A program made the position numbers and the translations under genes. Positions 1 to 9,151 of a DNA stretch of 64,000 nucleotides are shown piece after piece (the stretch's first letter is position 1; every line of letters starts with the position of its first letter). Source of the stretch: Limnobaculum parvum. GTDB taxonomy: Bacteria > Pseudomonadota > Gammaproteobacteria > Enterobacterales > Enterobacteriaceae. The notes beneath the pieces are model-generated. The model saw only the letters and a list, made by a program, of their open reading frames with translations. It searched no databases and had not been told where the DNA came from. The stretch is taken from contig NZ_CP029185.2 in the NCBI RefSeq assembly GCF_003096015.2, positions 3,498,501-3,562,500 on the forward strand, given 5' to 3'.

Positions 1-1671
1 CTCACGACCACTGCCGGACAAATAGAGTGAATAAGCATATATCCAGCCAGCATCCCGTTGATGGGGCAGCATCGCCCGACTGAATAAGGTATCCGCTTGT
101 GCGTTCTTGCCCTGAGTACGCATCACACCAGCCAGACGATAAGTAAGCCAAACATCATCGGGGGTAATTTTCTGAACCTGAAGATATTTTGCCTCTGCGT
201 CAGCAGGTTTACCGGCAGCAGCAAGCTCTTCCGCCTGCTGTTTCAAGCTGCTAGCGGTTAACTCATTGAGTGAGCTACGCATGCGGTTTTTCATATAGCC
301 CGGCAGGCTCTGAATATAGCTAAGTGCTTTTTCTGGAGACTGCTTTTCATATAACGAAACCAGTGCGCTAACGGCGCTACCACTGTCTGGCTCCCTATGC
401 TGCGCCTTCTTATAGTAAGACTCGGCCGCCACTGTATTATTGCGGGCCATCTCAACATCCCCTAGACCAATCAACCCTTGCGCATCCGTACCATCGATAG
501 CGCTAGCCTGACGGTACAGGGTTTCCGCCTGATCTAACCGTTTATTTTTCAGGGCATTATCTGCCCGTTCAATGGTTAACCAGTAACGATTGGTTTTGAT
601 CAGGCTATCCAACTTGGCAGTATAATCGCCTGTAATATCGTTGGCTTTCGCTTTCTCAAACTGTGTTAAAGCCTGCTGACGATTCCCGGCTCGGGCATAG
701 GCTTGCCCTAAGGCGGTCAGCAGTTCAGCATCATTCGGCGAAGCACTGAGTGCCTGTTTTAATGAAGGGATAGCATTAAGGCCGTCGCCGCTATCCACCT
801 GTTCAAGACCACGAACTCTGGCACGATAGCGAGGATCCTGTAACTGTGTCTGCTGGCGAATCAGTTCTTGCTTTGCTTCCACGGCGGTCGGTTGTCCCTC
901 AAAGGTGGTGACAAAATGTTGTAACTGAGCCACGCTCCGATCCGAAACCGGTATCTCTTTTAATTTGCTGTACCACAGCTCAGCCGCACTACCGATGCCA
1001 CCGGGGCTAGCTGCCAGCGTTTCCAGTACCTGATAGGCCTGCTGATCTTTTCCTTCATCAAACAGAAGCTGTGCAATGGACATATTCAGCGCATCTGAAG
1101 ACGGAAAACGTTTTTGCAGCGCCTGCATCTGCTGCAATGCATAATCCTGCTGACCTGGGATTTTCAGTACCACGTTCCAATATTCAATATCCAGCTCCAG
1201 CGTAGGGGCATGGCCTTCAAACAGTTCATCATAAGCCGCTTTTGCCTGAGCCAATTGCCCACCGGTTGCCAGTAATCGAGCCTGCTGTAGCTTGCTTTTC
1301 CCCTCCGGCTGCGCCAGCGCGATTTGCAGTTTAGCGCTCAGATAGGCCTCCGAGTCAGGCTGTAATTTTCTTAACTGCTCCAGTTGGCGGGTTGCCGTAG
1401 TCATATCTCCCTGACGCAATGCATAGCGGATTTGGGCTGCTAGGGTTTCAGGAGCGTTCGGACTGATCTTTTCCAACCGATAAAGCGATGCTTTAACTAA
1501 ATCGTCCCTGTGGGTCGATTCACCAATACGGATTTGTTCCTGCAACCAAGCTTCAGGAGAGATGCTATCTGCGGCTAATACGCCAACAGGAGAGAGAGTA
1601 AACGGCAACAGCGTAAAAGAGAGTACCGGTGCGATGCCTGCCACAGGGAAAAACCGATGATAGAGTTTCAT
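1..1671 (-). CDS. bcsC: Cellulose synthase outer-membrane subunit BcsC (N-terminal part, runs off left edge)
   Basis: The reverse strand from an ATG at 1671 is open to the window edge for 557 codons, about half of the usual ~1150 residues. The N-terminus (MKLYHRFFPV) gives a signal peptide of about 34 residues ending near VLAA. The rest is helical tetratricopeptide-type sequence rich in A/L/Q (for example a repeat with LTALGQAYARAGNRQQALTQF). In the family these periplasmic TPRs form a scaffold leading to a C-terminal beta-barrel that exports the glucan; the barrel lies outside the window. The gene starts 14 bases after the bcsZ stop, so it is the last visible gene of bcsRQABZC. Identification rests on order plus the TPR architecture; only the barrel is unverified. 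Confidence 0.93.
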   Translation of the reverse strand, partial: MKLYHRFFPVAGIAPVLSFTLLPFTLSPVGVLAADSISPEAWLQEQIRIGESTHRDDLVKASLYRLEKISPNAPETLAAQIRYALRQGDMTTATRQLEQLRKLQPDSEAYLSAKLQIALAQPEGKSKLQQARLLATGGQLAQAKAAYDELFEGHAPTLELDIEYWNVVLKIPGQQDYALQQMQALQKRFPSSDALNMSIAQLLFDEGKDQQAYQVLETLAASPGGIGSAAELWYSKLKEIPVSDRSVAQLQHFVTTFEGQPTAVEAKQELIRQQTQLQDPRYRARVRGLEQVDSGDGLNAIPSLKQALSASPNDAELLTALGQAYARAGNRQQALTQFEKAKANDITGDYTAKLDSLIKTNRYWLTIERADNALKNKRLDQAETLYRQASAIDGTDAQGLIGLGDVEMARNNTVAAESYYKKAQHREPDSGSAVSALVSLYEKQSPEKALSYIQSLPGYMKNRMRSSLNELTASSLKQQAEELAAAGKPADAEAKYLQVQKITPDDVWLTYRLAGVMRTQGKNAQADTLFSRAMLPHQRDAGWIYAYSLYLSGSGRE

Positions 1672-1685
1672 CGCGCAGTATGAAA

Positions 1686-2792
1686 TCAGTGGATGTTTTT
1701 GCATGTATCTTTCTCCCAAGAAACCTGCAACTCTCCCTGTTGATTAAAGCGGTAATACTGTTGATCCCAACCGAGACCAAAAAGGGTTAACACGTTGTTG
1801 TAATAGGCATCGCTGCCGGGCATGTTATTCATCACCCGTTCACGTTGAATCGCCTGAGCTGGCGATCCGGTCAAAAATGGCAAGAGTGCAGCAGAGAAAC
1901 CAACCGGGCCCGTACCCGTTGCTTTGCCGGTCTGAGTATCTATCGTTTCTGGCGGTAAGCCCGTATCCTGCGTCAGTTTAGCCATTGGCTGGTAGTGGTC
2001 CATCAGTTCTGATTTCCCCGGCGTATCTTCTGACAGCATCCCAAGCCATAGATAGACCCGAATCGCGTCGTAGTCTCCGGTTGCGCCGGTTTTACTGTCC
2101 GTTTGCCAGCCTTTCTCTTTCTGCCAGACCACCCAATCGGCAGCAACCCCAGCAGGTGACGCCTCTAGTAGCAGTTTATGGTTGGTCACCGCCACCTCAT
2201 TCCATACTTTTTCTGTGTGGCCGAGACGAGATAACAACTGCGGCGGTTGATAGCTAGGATTCAAGCGCCAGCTATCGGGTTCGCTAAAACCTATTTTTCC
2301 AGGCATCAACATGGCGCCCAATTCTGGGATGTTCACTACTTCCTCTCTGGCAATTCGCTGTAATAACAAGGTGCCCATAACCTGATAACCACGAGAGCGC
2401 CAGAGCCGTCCGGCTTCCAACAAGGTGTAAGCTATCCACAGGTCTGAATCAGATGCAGAGTTAGTATCTAAGATTCCCCAACGGCCATCCGGTTTTTTAC
2501 CCCATAGCCAGCCGGGCAAGCGAGCCGTCAGATCGCCAGCAGCCAGATTATTCTCAGTCCAGTTAAGAAGCTGATCAAATCGATTACGGTCATTGGCCAC
2601 TAACGCAAAAAACAGCCCGTAGCTCTGCCCTTCTGATGTGGTGATGTTTTTACCGTCCGCCGGATCGATAACCCGCCCTTCACGGCTGATATATTGTTGA
2701 GAAAAGCGCTGCCATTGGGGCCAGTAACAGGTATCCGCCCACGCTTGGCCGACAATAAGACAGCAACAGAACATCATCATCAGACGCTTCAT
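1686..2792 (-). CDS. bcsZ: Periplasmic endo-1,4-beta-glucanase BcsZ (GH8)
   Basis: A 368-residue glycoside hydrolase family 8 endoglucanase that trims nascent cellulose in the periplasm. Residues 1-20 (MKRLMMMFCCCLIVGQAWA) are a signal peptide. The general-acid Glu sits in TSEGQSYGLFFAL (about residue 53) and the conserved Asp in GATGDYDAIRVYLWLG (about residue 240). The ATG at 2792 lies one base after the bcsB stop. A longer reading from a GTG at 2807 would put a charged extension before the signal peptide and overlap bcsB, so ATG is preferred. Length matches E. coli BcsZ (368). It sits between bcsB and bcsC as in other type II cellulose operons. Confidence 0.96.
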   Translation of the reverse strand: MKRLMMMFCCCLIVGQAWADTCYWPQWQRFSQQYISREGRVIDPADGKNITTSEGQSYGLFFALVANDRNRFDQLLNWTENNLAAGDLTARLPGWLWGKKPDGRWGILDTNSASDSDLWIAYTLLEAGRLWRSRGYQVMGTLLLQRIAREEVVNIPELGAMLMPGKIGFSEPDSWRLNPSYQPPQLLSRLGHTEKVWNEVAVTNHKLLLEASPAGVAADWVVWQKEKGWQTDSKTGATGDYDAIRVYLWLGMLSEDTPGKSELMDHYQPMAKLTQDTGLPPETIDTQTGKATGTGPVGFSAALLPFLTGSPAQAIQRERVMNNMPGSDAYYNNVLTLFGLGWDQQYYRFNQQGELQVSWEKDTCKNIH

Positions 2793-2793
2793 A

Positions 2794-5148
2794 TTATTTA
2801 TCTTCACCCGGATTTAAACGGCGACGGCTGACCGCGCGAAGCCCACGCCAAAGCATTAATGCCACCAGAATCACGCTGAAAACGGCAAATACTGCCAGCC
2901 ACACCGGATGCTCAGATAGCTTAAACCATAGTTTGTCCCACCACGGTAGATAGCCAACATAGTAGGTATCCCCAACCCGGATGCTATTAACGCCAGAGTT
3001 ACGCACAATGGAAACCGACCCGGCAATCGCCGCCCGTTTGCCGTTGTCACGCCAAGCTTCATCCAACAATTGATAACCGCTGTCGCCGCTAGCCATCAGG
3101 GCAACCACACTGCGCTGTTCATTGTAAGGTGACTGGAAACCGGTTATGGCACCAATAGCCCCATCAGATGAGACCACCGCATGAGTCTGTGGCGTTGGTT
3201 CACTACTTGGCTTGTTGAAATCAACGGTTCGTAATTCCAGACTATTTTTTTCTGGGCTATTAAGCTGGCTTTTTACCTGCTCAATCAGTATTTCTGGTTT
3301 GTTATTGGCATCCAAATCTTGTGGAATGCTGTTTAACACCAGCAGATCTTTATCCTCATACTGTTTCGCTTCCGGTTTATTGCTCAGTTCAATCCCCAGT
3401 GCCGGATAGCCAATGGTGGCACCCATCTGGCCCAGCACGTTAAACAACAGCGTCAATTGTTCCGCCGTTGGTTTTTCCGGCATCACCACCAATGTTTCTG
3501 ATAAATCCGCCATGCGGCTGAACGGGAAGCCTGACTGAGCAAACGTTTTCAATGCCGGCATCGCCAAATAGTGGCGATAACCAGAGAAATCGATGGTTGA
3601 ATCACCATCTATCACCGCTTCATGTTTTACCGGGGTCATGATGCGACATACGTCGGTGCTGCTGGCACCGATATTCGAGACGAAATCAAAATCGAAACGC
3701 AGTTTGTTATTTCCGTCCAGTTGGAAAGCCGGAATCATCACCTCTTCACCGGTGCTACTTAGCCCTTGAATCAATGGAATATGTAAAACCTGTTGCTTAT
3801 TCGACTCATAAGGCTTCAGCGGGAACGCCTGTAAAAAGCGATTGTTAAGGCTGACATTTAGGCGAGAATCATCAACATAAGGCGGTGGCGTATAGCGGTA
3901 TTTAAGGTTTAGTGCGATCCCCTGACTACGCAGTAAGAACAAATCTGGCGGTAACTTCATGTCCAGATCGATCGGCGGCAAACTCCCGCCGGAAACGCTA
4001 AGTTGTTCCGCGTAAGAGGTCAGTTCAGTTAATCGTACTGAACGGTCGGTTCTTACCCAATTGGGTGCATCGTAAGGCTGGCGAGGTAACAGCTGTTTTA
4101 CACTATCAATGGTCACGCTCTGACCGCGAAACAGCGGCTCCCCCTGAGCGATCCCCTGAACTGCGGTCAGCAAATCTTTATTATCACGCCCCAACACCAA
4201 CAATAGTTTGATATACGGATTGGTCGGGTGCGATATCATCTCAACCGCTGGTGCATCGACTTTTGGGTAATCTTTCAGGAAATCCGGACGCCAATCATTA
4301 GTGGCAAAAACCACGCCGTTGCTCTCTGGCAGTTGGTTATACAATACCGGGAAGCTCTGCCCACGCCATTGGGCTTTCACCCCAAACCAAGAGGCCAGAA
4401 TTGCCGCCGCTTTTTGTTGCTCATTATCCGGTGTCGAGCTGAAAATCATCGGTAAATTTAACGGACGGAAATCCCGACTGTCATAAAACGGTTCAGGGAA
4501 ACCCGAGAGATCGTTATTCACCTCCAGTCCCTGATAAGTCAGCGCGACTGAACTGCTTTTACTTATATCAACCCAGATACTGCTGTGAGCTGAGGTTTCG
4601 CATGACTCCTTAGAGAGATAGTGTCCCACTAGTTCTAGGCGTATACGGTTAAAATCGCTGATATAGCGGGCATCCAGCGGCAGACTAATGGTTCCCTTTT
4701 TACCCGGTGAGTCCTGATTAACCGGCACAACTCCCATCAGTTCATCATTCAGATAAACTTTGATATGAGAGAGTAACGGCAATAGCGCAGGTGAAACGGT
4801 ATAGTTAAGATTCAATGCGGCCTGAGATACCACTTCATCACTGCGCACGGTGAACGTCATTTGCGCCGCGCTCTGCAAACCACTTAAAACTAGGCTACCT
4901 TCCGGCGCCAACGTTTTAAAAGAGAGTGAATCATTGCGTACCGGTGCGCCCGGTACGATTGGCCTCGGCTCCACCTGCGGGACTACTGCTGCGCTGTTTT
5001 GTACATCAGCATCAACGGTCAATGGAGTCCCCGTGGTCTGCCCATAGGTTGTACCCGCCAGGCTTAGCAAAACAATTCCCAGCCAGCGACGCTTCGCTAC
5101 ACCGGTAAACATCACTTCAGATTTCATTTTTTTCATACTTTTTTTCAT
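2794..5148 (-). CDS. bcsB: Cellulose synthase periplasmic subunit BcsB
   Basis: A 784-residue periplasmic, membrane-anchored partner of BcsA, which guides the glucan chain across the periplasm. The N-terminus is Lys-rich with a hydrophobic signal segment (about 21-37). It is followed by alternating carbohydrate-binding and flavodoxin-like domains, and ends with one transmembrane helix (about 750-770, WLAVFAVFSVILVALMLW) and a basic cytoplasmic tail, as known for BcsB. The start ATG overlaps the bcsA stop in an ATGA junction (translational coupling). Downstream bcsZ starts one base after its stop. Several in-frame ATGs lie within the first nine codons, so the exact start among them is uncertain. 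Confidence 0.96.
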   Translation of the reverse strand: MKKSMKKMKSEVMFTGVAKRRWLGIVLLSLAGTTYGQTTGTPLTVDADVQNSAAVVPQVEPRPIVPGAPVRNDSLSFKTLAPEGSLVLSGLQSAAQMTFTVRSDEVVSQAALNLNYTVSPALLPLLSHIKVYLNDELMGVVPVNQDSPGKKGTISLPLDARYISDFNRIRLELVGHYLSKESCETSAHSSIWVDISKSSSVALTYQGLEVNNDLSGFPEPFYDSRDFRPLNLPMIFSSTPDNEQQKAAAILASWFGVKAQWRGQSFPVLYNQLPESNGVVFATNDWRPDFLKDYPKVDAPAVEMISHPTNPYIKLLLVLGRDNKDLLTAVQGIAQGEPLFRGQSVTIDSVKQLLPRQPYDAPNWVRTDRSVRLTELTSYAEQLSVSGGSLPPIDLDMKLPPDLFLLRSQGIALNLKYRYTPPPYVDDSRLNVSLNNRFLQAFPLKPYESNKQQVLHIPLIQGLSSTGEEVMIPAFQLDGNNKLRFDFDFVSNIGASSTDVCRIMTPVKHEAVIDGDSTIDFSGYRHYLAMPALKTFAQSGFPFSRMADLSETLVVMPEKPTAEQLTLLFNVLGQMGATIGYPALGIELSNKPEAKQYEDKDLLVLNSIPQDLDANNKPEILIEQVKSQLNSPEKNSLELRTVDFNKPSSEPTPQTHAVVSSDGAIGAITGFQSPYNEQRSVVALMASGDSGYQLLDEAWRDNGKRAAIAGSVSIVRNSGVNSIRVGDTYYVGYLPWWDKLWFKLSEHPVWLAVFAVFSVILVALMLWRGLRAVSRRRLNPGEDK

Positions 5149-7769
5149 ACTGTTGCCACTTCTGTTTTGGGCTGATTAACCCGTCGAGGTAAAAACGAAA
5201 TTAACCAAACAATCACTGACGCCATACGCCCCAAAATGGAATATAAAAATGGAGGAGAGTATTCCAGCATCCGTTGATAACCGAGTAAGCCCAGCAGCAT
5301 CACATCACGTAGGCTACTCATCGGTTTATCTTCCGGTACACTTTCTTGCCATAACGCCCAGGTGTCTGCCCGAGCAAAGGTACATTGCATAAAATCAATA
5401 TGTTGTTGTGTGGTCGTCAGTTGAAGCTGAACGCCAACGGTCTCTTTTATTGCGCGCATTACCTGACAGGGGAAGGCATACTCACGATCGCCCTTGGTTA
5501 ACATCAGGATAAGTTTGTCGTCCTTAGCCACCAGATCCTGCGCTTTCATCTCAATGCCTACCCCAGCATCGGAGTAGTCCCTCAATGTGCAAGGGAACAG
5601 ATGACCATCTTCACGAGCAATTGCTGCCGGCATGGCAATTTGAATGCGGGGGGAATTCCTGATTTGCTTAACTTCAATAGAAACGGCGATGGCGCCACCT
5701 AAAATAATCAGGTTATAGATAACCCATATGGCACTGACTAACACGGTCGGGATCTCATTCGTTGGCCCGTAATACATGCGCCATCCTGCTGCCAGTAGAC
5801 CCACAGCGTTAAGCACCACCAACAATAAATAGGGACGAGAGATAATCCAATCCAGATGGTTCTCTTCCACCAGTCCCCCTTTGGCGGTTACATTAAACTT
5901 ACCCTTATGCGGGTTCAGCAACGCAACCGTGGTCGGACGAGCGATATACCAGGCCAGTACCGTTTCATAGATCTCACTCCAAAATGAGTGACGAAACTTG
6001 CCCTGAATCCGCGAATTAGTCAGGCTGGCGTGCATCATATGGGGCAGAACATATAGCGCTATCGCTAACGCAGGAGCAAAAATGATATAGGCATGGAAAT
6101 AGAGGAATGCCAACGGTGCAGTTAAAAATATGAGTCGCGGAATACCCGACAGGAAATGCAGCATCGCATTGGCATAGCACAGACGCTGCCCCAATTTTAT
6201 TCCCTTGCCTAGCAACGGATTATCCAACCTGAAAATTTGTACCATGCCTCGCGCCCAGCGAATACGCTGACTAATATGGGCTGACAGCGTTTCTGTTGCC
6301 AATCCCGCCGCCAGTGGAATACGAATATAGGCAGAGGTATAGCCTGCACGATGCAGGCGCAATGAGGTGTGGGCATCTTCGGTTACGGTTTCAACCGCGA
6401 TTCCGCCCACTTCATCTAGCGCGGTTCTACGCATAATCGCGCAAGAACCGCAAAAGAAAGTGGCATCCCAAGTGTCGTTCCCATCCTGAAGCAGTCCGTA
6501 AAACAAAGTACCTTCGTTTGGCATTTTGCGGAAAGAACCCAGATTGCGTTCGAAGGGATCTGGCGAGAAAAAATGATGGGGGGTTTGTATCATTCCCAGC
6601 TTTTTATCTTTGAAAAACCAGCCCATGGTCAGCTGTAGAAAAGAACGCGTCGGCACATGGTCGCAGTCAAAAATAGTCACAAACTCGCTGGTAGCCTGCT
6701 TCAGCGCATGGTTAATATTACCCGCTTTAGCATGTTCATGGGTTGGACGCGCGATATATTTCACGCCAACCTCTTCGGCAAATGCCCTAAACTCAGGTCG
6801 GTTACCGTCATCCAGAATATAGATAGTCCGTTTATCTTCCGGCCAATCAATTCCCAGTGCCGCATAAATCGTGGGTTTCACCACGTTTAGCCCTTCGTTA
6901 TAGGTGGGTACCATAATATCGACGCTGGGCCAGGCAGAGAGATCTTTCGGCAACGGTACCGGTTTACGATGTAGGGGCCATACCGCCTGAAAGAAACCTA
7001 ATACCAACACAATCCAAGCATAGGTTTCTGCCACCAGTAACAATAGCCCACAAACGAGGCTGAGCGGATCGTCCCAGTTAAGCGTTGAAGTATATCGCCA
7101 CCAGATATAGCGGGATGAAATCGTCAGCGACAGCACAATCATCATCAGAGAAGCAAAACGACCGGGAATGCGGCGCATCACCATGGCGATGCCCCATAGC
7201 AACAGAACAAAGATAAATTGCGCGAATAAATCAAACGGCTGAGAGATACAGATAATCGCCAATATGCCCGCCAGCAGGCTACAAATGATAAATACCGTGC
7301 GCCTCAATACCGGACTTAGATTTTTTAAGCGCTGCTCTGAACGATGATCCAACTGATTAGCCCTGACATACTCCGGTAAACTATGCAGCCAGTCATTTAC
7401 CCGTTGATGCCGCTCCTTCAGCCAGTGCCGGAACACGAGCCATCCCTGCCTTAAGAATAAAAACGAAGGGGAGCTTTCCTGACGAACAACAACCAACCAC
7501 AGGCTTTGCACCAAATAGCGCAATATATCCGCCAAACGAGGGCGAACATCAGCAACCTGAGGAAATAACCGGTTATGTTGTTCTCTGACGCGTTGCCAAG
7601 CCGGTGATTCCAGACAGAACACCATCCATAAGGTGGCATAGCCCATGCAATATAGGAATGCTGTGATGGTGGAGGCCTTCTGCTGACGATAGCCGTTATA
7701 ACGGGCAACCAACCAACTCAGCGGTGCTGTGGGTATAAATAAGCTAAATACAGCCCTGAATGGGTGCAT
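5145..7769 (-). CDS. bcsA: Cellulose synthase catalytic subunit BcsA (UDP-forming, c-di-GMP-responsive)
   Basis: An 874-residue inner-membrane GT2 glycosyltransferase that polymerises UDP-glucose into beta-1,4-glucan and extrudes it. Transmembrane helices lie around residues 35-50, 160-220 and 235-262. The GT domain has YILDDGNRPEF (DD at 320-321), FDCDH (D-x-D at 368-370), TEDAH (about 480) and the QRIRW acceptor motif (about 520). More helices follow, then a C-terminal PilZ domain with RNSPR (the RxxxR c-di-GMP motif) and DYSDAG (D/NxSxxG). All catalytic and c-di-GMP residues I can identify are intact. The gene lies 2 bases after bcsQ and overlaps bcsB by 4. Confidence 0.98.
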   Translation of the reverse strand: MHPFRAVFSLFIPTAPLSWLVARYNGYRQQKASTITAFLYCMGYATLWMVFCLESPAWQRVREQHNRLFPQVADVRPRLADILRYLVQSLWLVVVRQESSPSFLFLRQGWLVFRHWLKERHQRVNDWLHSLPEYVRANQLDHRSEQRLKNLSPVLRRTVFIICSLLAGILAIICISQPFDLFAQFIFVLLLWGIAMVMRRIPGRFASLMMIVLSLTISSRYIWWRYTSTLNWDDPLSLVCGLLLLVAETYAWIVLVLGFFQAVWPLHRKPVPLPKDLSAWPSVDIMVPTYNEGLNVVKPTIYAALGIDWPEDKRTIYILDDGNRPEFRAFAEEVGVKYIARPTHEHAKAGNINHALKQATSEFVTIFDCDHVPTRSFLQLTMGWFFKDKKLGMIQTPHHFFSPDPFERNLGSFRKMPNEGTLFYGLLQDGNDTWDATFFCGSCAIMRRTALDEVGGIAVETVTEDAHTSLRLHRAGYTSAYIRIPLAAGLATETLSAHISQRIRWARGMVQIFRLDNPLLGKGIKLGQRLCYANAMLHFLSGIPRLIFLTAPLAFLYFHAYIIFAPALAIALYVLPHMMHASLTNSRIQGKFRHSFWSEIYETVLAWYIARPTTVALLNPHKGKFNVTAKGGLVEENHLDWIISRPYLLLVVLNAVGLLAAGWRMYYGPTNEIPTVLVSAIWVIYNLIILGGAIAVSIEVKQIRNSPRIQIAMPAAIAREDGHLFPCTLRDYSDAGVGIEMKAQDLVAKDDKLILMLTKGDREYAFPCQVMRAIKETVGVQLQLTTTQQHIDFMQCTFARADTWALWQESVPEDKPMSSLRDVMLLGLLGYQRMLEYSPPFLYSILGRMASVIVWLISFLPRRVNQPKTEVATV

Positions 7770-7771
7770 AG

Positions 7772-8512
7772 TCAGGAACCTTGCTTATCGATGTTCTGGC
7801 ACCACAATGCCAGTTGGTGAATATCCTGAGCGATCAAACTACCCGGCTGATGCTCTCCTACCGTTTTTTTCACCGCCAGCGACTCTGCCAAAGCCTCATC
7901 ACGGTGCAATATGACTGGAACCAACTCTGGCAGGCTCTGCTGCCAAATATGGCTGACGTCTTGCTGTATTAAACTCGTTGGTAAAAAACGATTAATTAGA
8001 AAATAATTGTTCACTGGAAATGAATTTTGTTTTAGTAAAACGTGGCACTCTACATCTGGGTTTAATAAAACCAGATTAATATCCGCCAACGAATTGGATA
8101 ATTTATTTAAAGATAAAAGCGTGGAAGAGCAATCAATAACTATCCATTGATAATCATTCAACGAAAGGAAATCTAAAAAATCAGGTAATTTATTTGGCTG
8201 ATGTTGTTTTTGATTAAATAACCCTGCGTCGATTAGGGAATGGGTTTCTTTTCCAGAGAAGCCAAAAGGCAAATAATCAATACCTGGCGCGTAGGAAATA
8301 ATGGGCGATAGTGATTGCTGTGATTTAAGCGCTGAAGCCCATCCCTCTTTGTTATCCCAGGCATGGTCAAAATGAAGGCGTAGCAAATTATTGATACTAA
8401 AATCAACCACCAACACTGACTGCCCCGTTTGAGCAAGCGCCCAGGCCAGAGAAGCGCAAACCGCTGTAACCCCACAGCCCCCACGAATACCCTGCAATGC
8501 CAAAATCGTCAC
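7772..8512 (-). CDS. bcsQ: Cellulose biosynthesis ParA/MinD-like ATPase BcsQ
   Basis: A 246-residue SIMIBI-class protein. In E. coli BcsQ (250 aa) pairs with BcsR and stabilises the BcsA-B complex at the pole. The deviant Walker A is RGGCGVTA near residue 10. It lacks the signature lysine, as does E. coli BcsQ (RGGVGTTT), but here Val stands at the lysine position and Ala follows the Thr. Next come LVVDFS (about 35-40) and the switch-like WIVIDCSS (about 123). The start overlaps the bcsR stop by 4 bases. The gene is in frame and full length, unlike the stop-codon allele of E. coli K-12 (known from the literature). Confidence 0.93.
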   Translation of the reverse strand: MTILALQGIRGGCGVTAVCASLAWALAQTGQSVLVVDFSINNLLRLHFDHAWDNKEGWASALKSQQSLSPIISYAPGIDYLPFGFSGKETHSLIDAGLFNQKQHQPNKLPDFLDFLSLNDYQWIVIDCSSTLLSLNKLSNSLADINLVLLNPDVECHVLLKQNSFPVNNYFLINRFLPTSLIQQDVSHIWQQSLPELVPVILHRDEALAESLAVKKTVGEHQPGSLIAQDIHQLALWCQNIDKQGS

Positions 8513-8763
8513 GAACCAACCTTATCTGAATATTGTTCAGATAATATTTCTGACAGCAACGGCCAACGTGAAAATGCTTCCTGTAGCGCACCTTGTCGAG
8601 AAAAATCTCGATATTCCAGCGAAGTGAGATGATAAGCTGTCATCACCGCAGCAATATCATTCTGGTACTCTTTTACTACCGCTTGTCCGGGTAGCCGATT
8701 TTCTATTTCTGTGTTGCGTCCTTTTCGCAGGTTCCATTGGGTTCCTGTGACATCATCATTCAT
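8509..8763 (-). CDS. bcsR: Cellulose biosynthesis small regulator BcsR (YhjR family)
   Basis: An 84-residue protein. Its C-terminal 55 residues match the BcsR family pattern EYQNDI...L...YRDFS...L..A..RWPLLSEI; E. coli BcsR (62 aa) has FQNDIVALKQAF and RWPLLAEF. Here the N-terminus is about 20 residues longer and basic. In E. coli BcsR binds BcsQ and BcsE and is needed for synthase assembly. It is the promoter-proximal gene of the operon and overlaps bcsQ by 4 bases. The upstream 388 bp separate it from divergent bcsG. Confidence 0.9.
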   Translation of the reverse strand: MNDDVTGTQWNLRKGRNTEIENRLPGQAVVKEYQNDIAAVMTAYHLTSLEYRDFSRQGALQEAFSRWPLLSEILSEQYSDKVGS

Positions 8764-9151
8764 TTTAATAACTCAGTAATGCAGACTATGTAATTAATTT
8801 TAGCTGATAAAAAACATTATGCTGGCGTAAGAAGCTAAAAAAATGGGTATTAACTGATAGTTTTTCTATGAGTACGCCACATCAATTTTTCTGTGTTAAA
8901 TTAAAAAAACAAATAAACAGGCTTTCCCTCAAAATTCGGTTAAAATAATAACAGAGTCGTGATCACAAAAAATGGAATCGCTGTTTTATTCATAGTAACA
9001 AAGAGACAGGATGTTATTTCACGCTGCTAATCCATCCGCCTGAAACCCTATTTACACCAGTCAGTGGATATTATTGGATTAACCTCTATCTGTGAAAACA
9101 GATGAAAAAATTCTGCCAACATAATTATTGTGGATAACTTAAACAGATATT
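8764..9151. other. Divergent promoter region bcsR / bcsG
   Basis: 388 AT-rich bases without a credible gene. It must hold the promoters of bcsRQABZC (minus) and bcsG (plus). I looked here specifically for bcsE and bcsF, which normally precede bcsG, and found no reading frame resembling either. No convincing operator could be assigned by eye. Confidence 0.6.

Noticed and set aside
1565..1780. 71-codon minus-strand frame across the bcsC start
   Set aside because: It is an out-of-frame shadow of the bcsZ 3' end and bcsC 5' end; the bcsC frame has a proper signal peptide.
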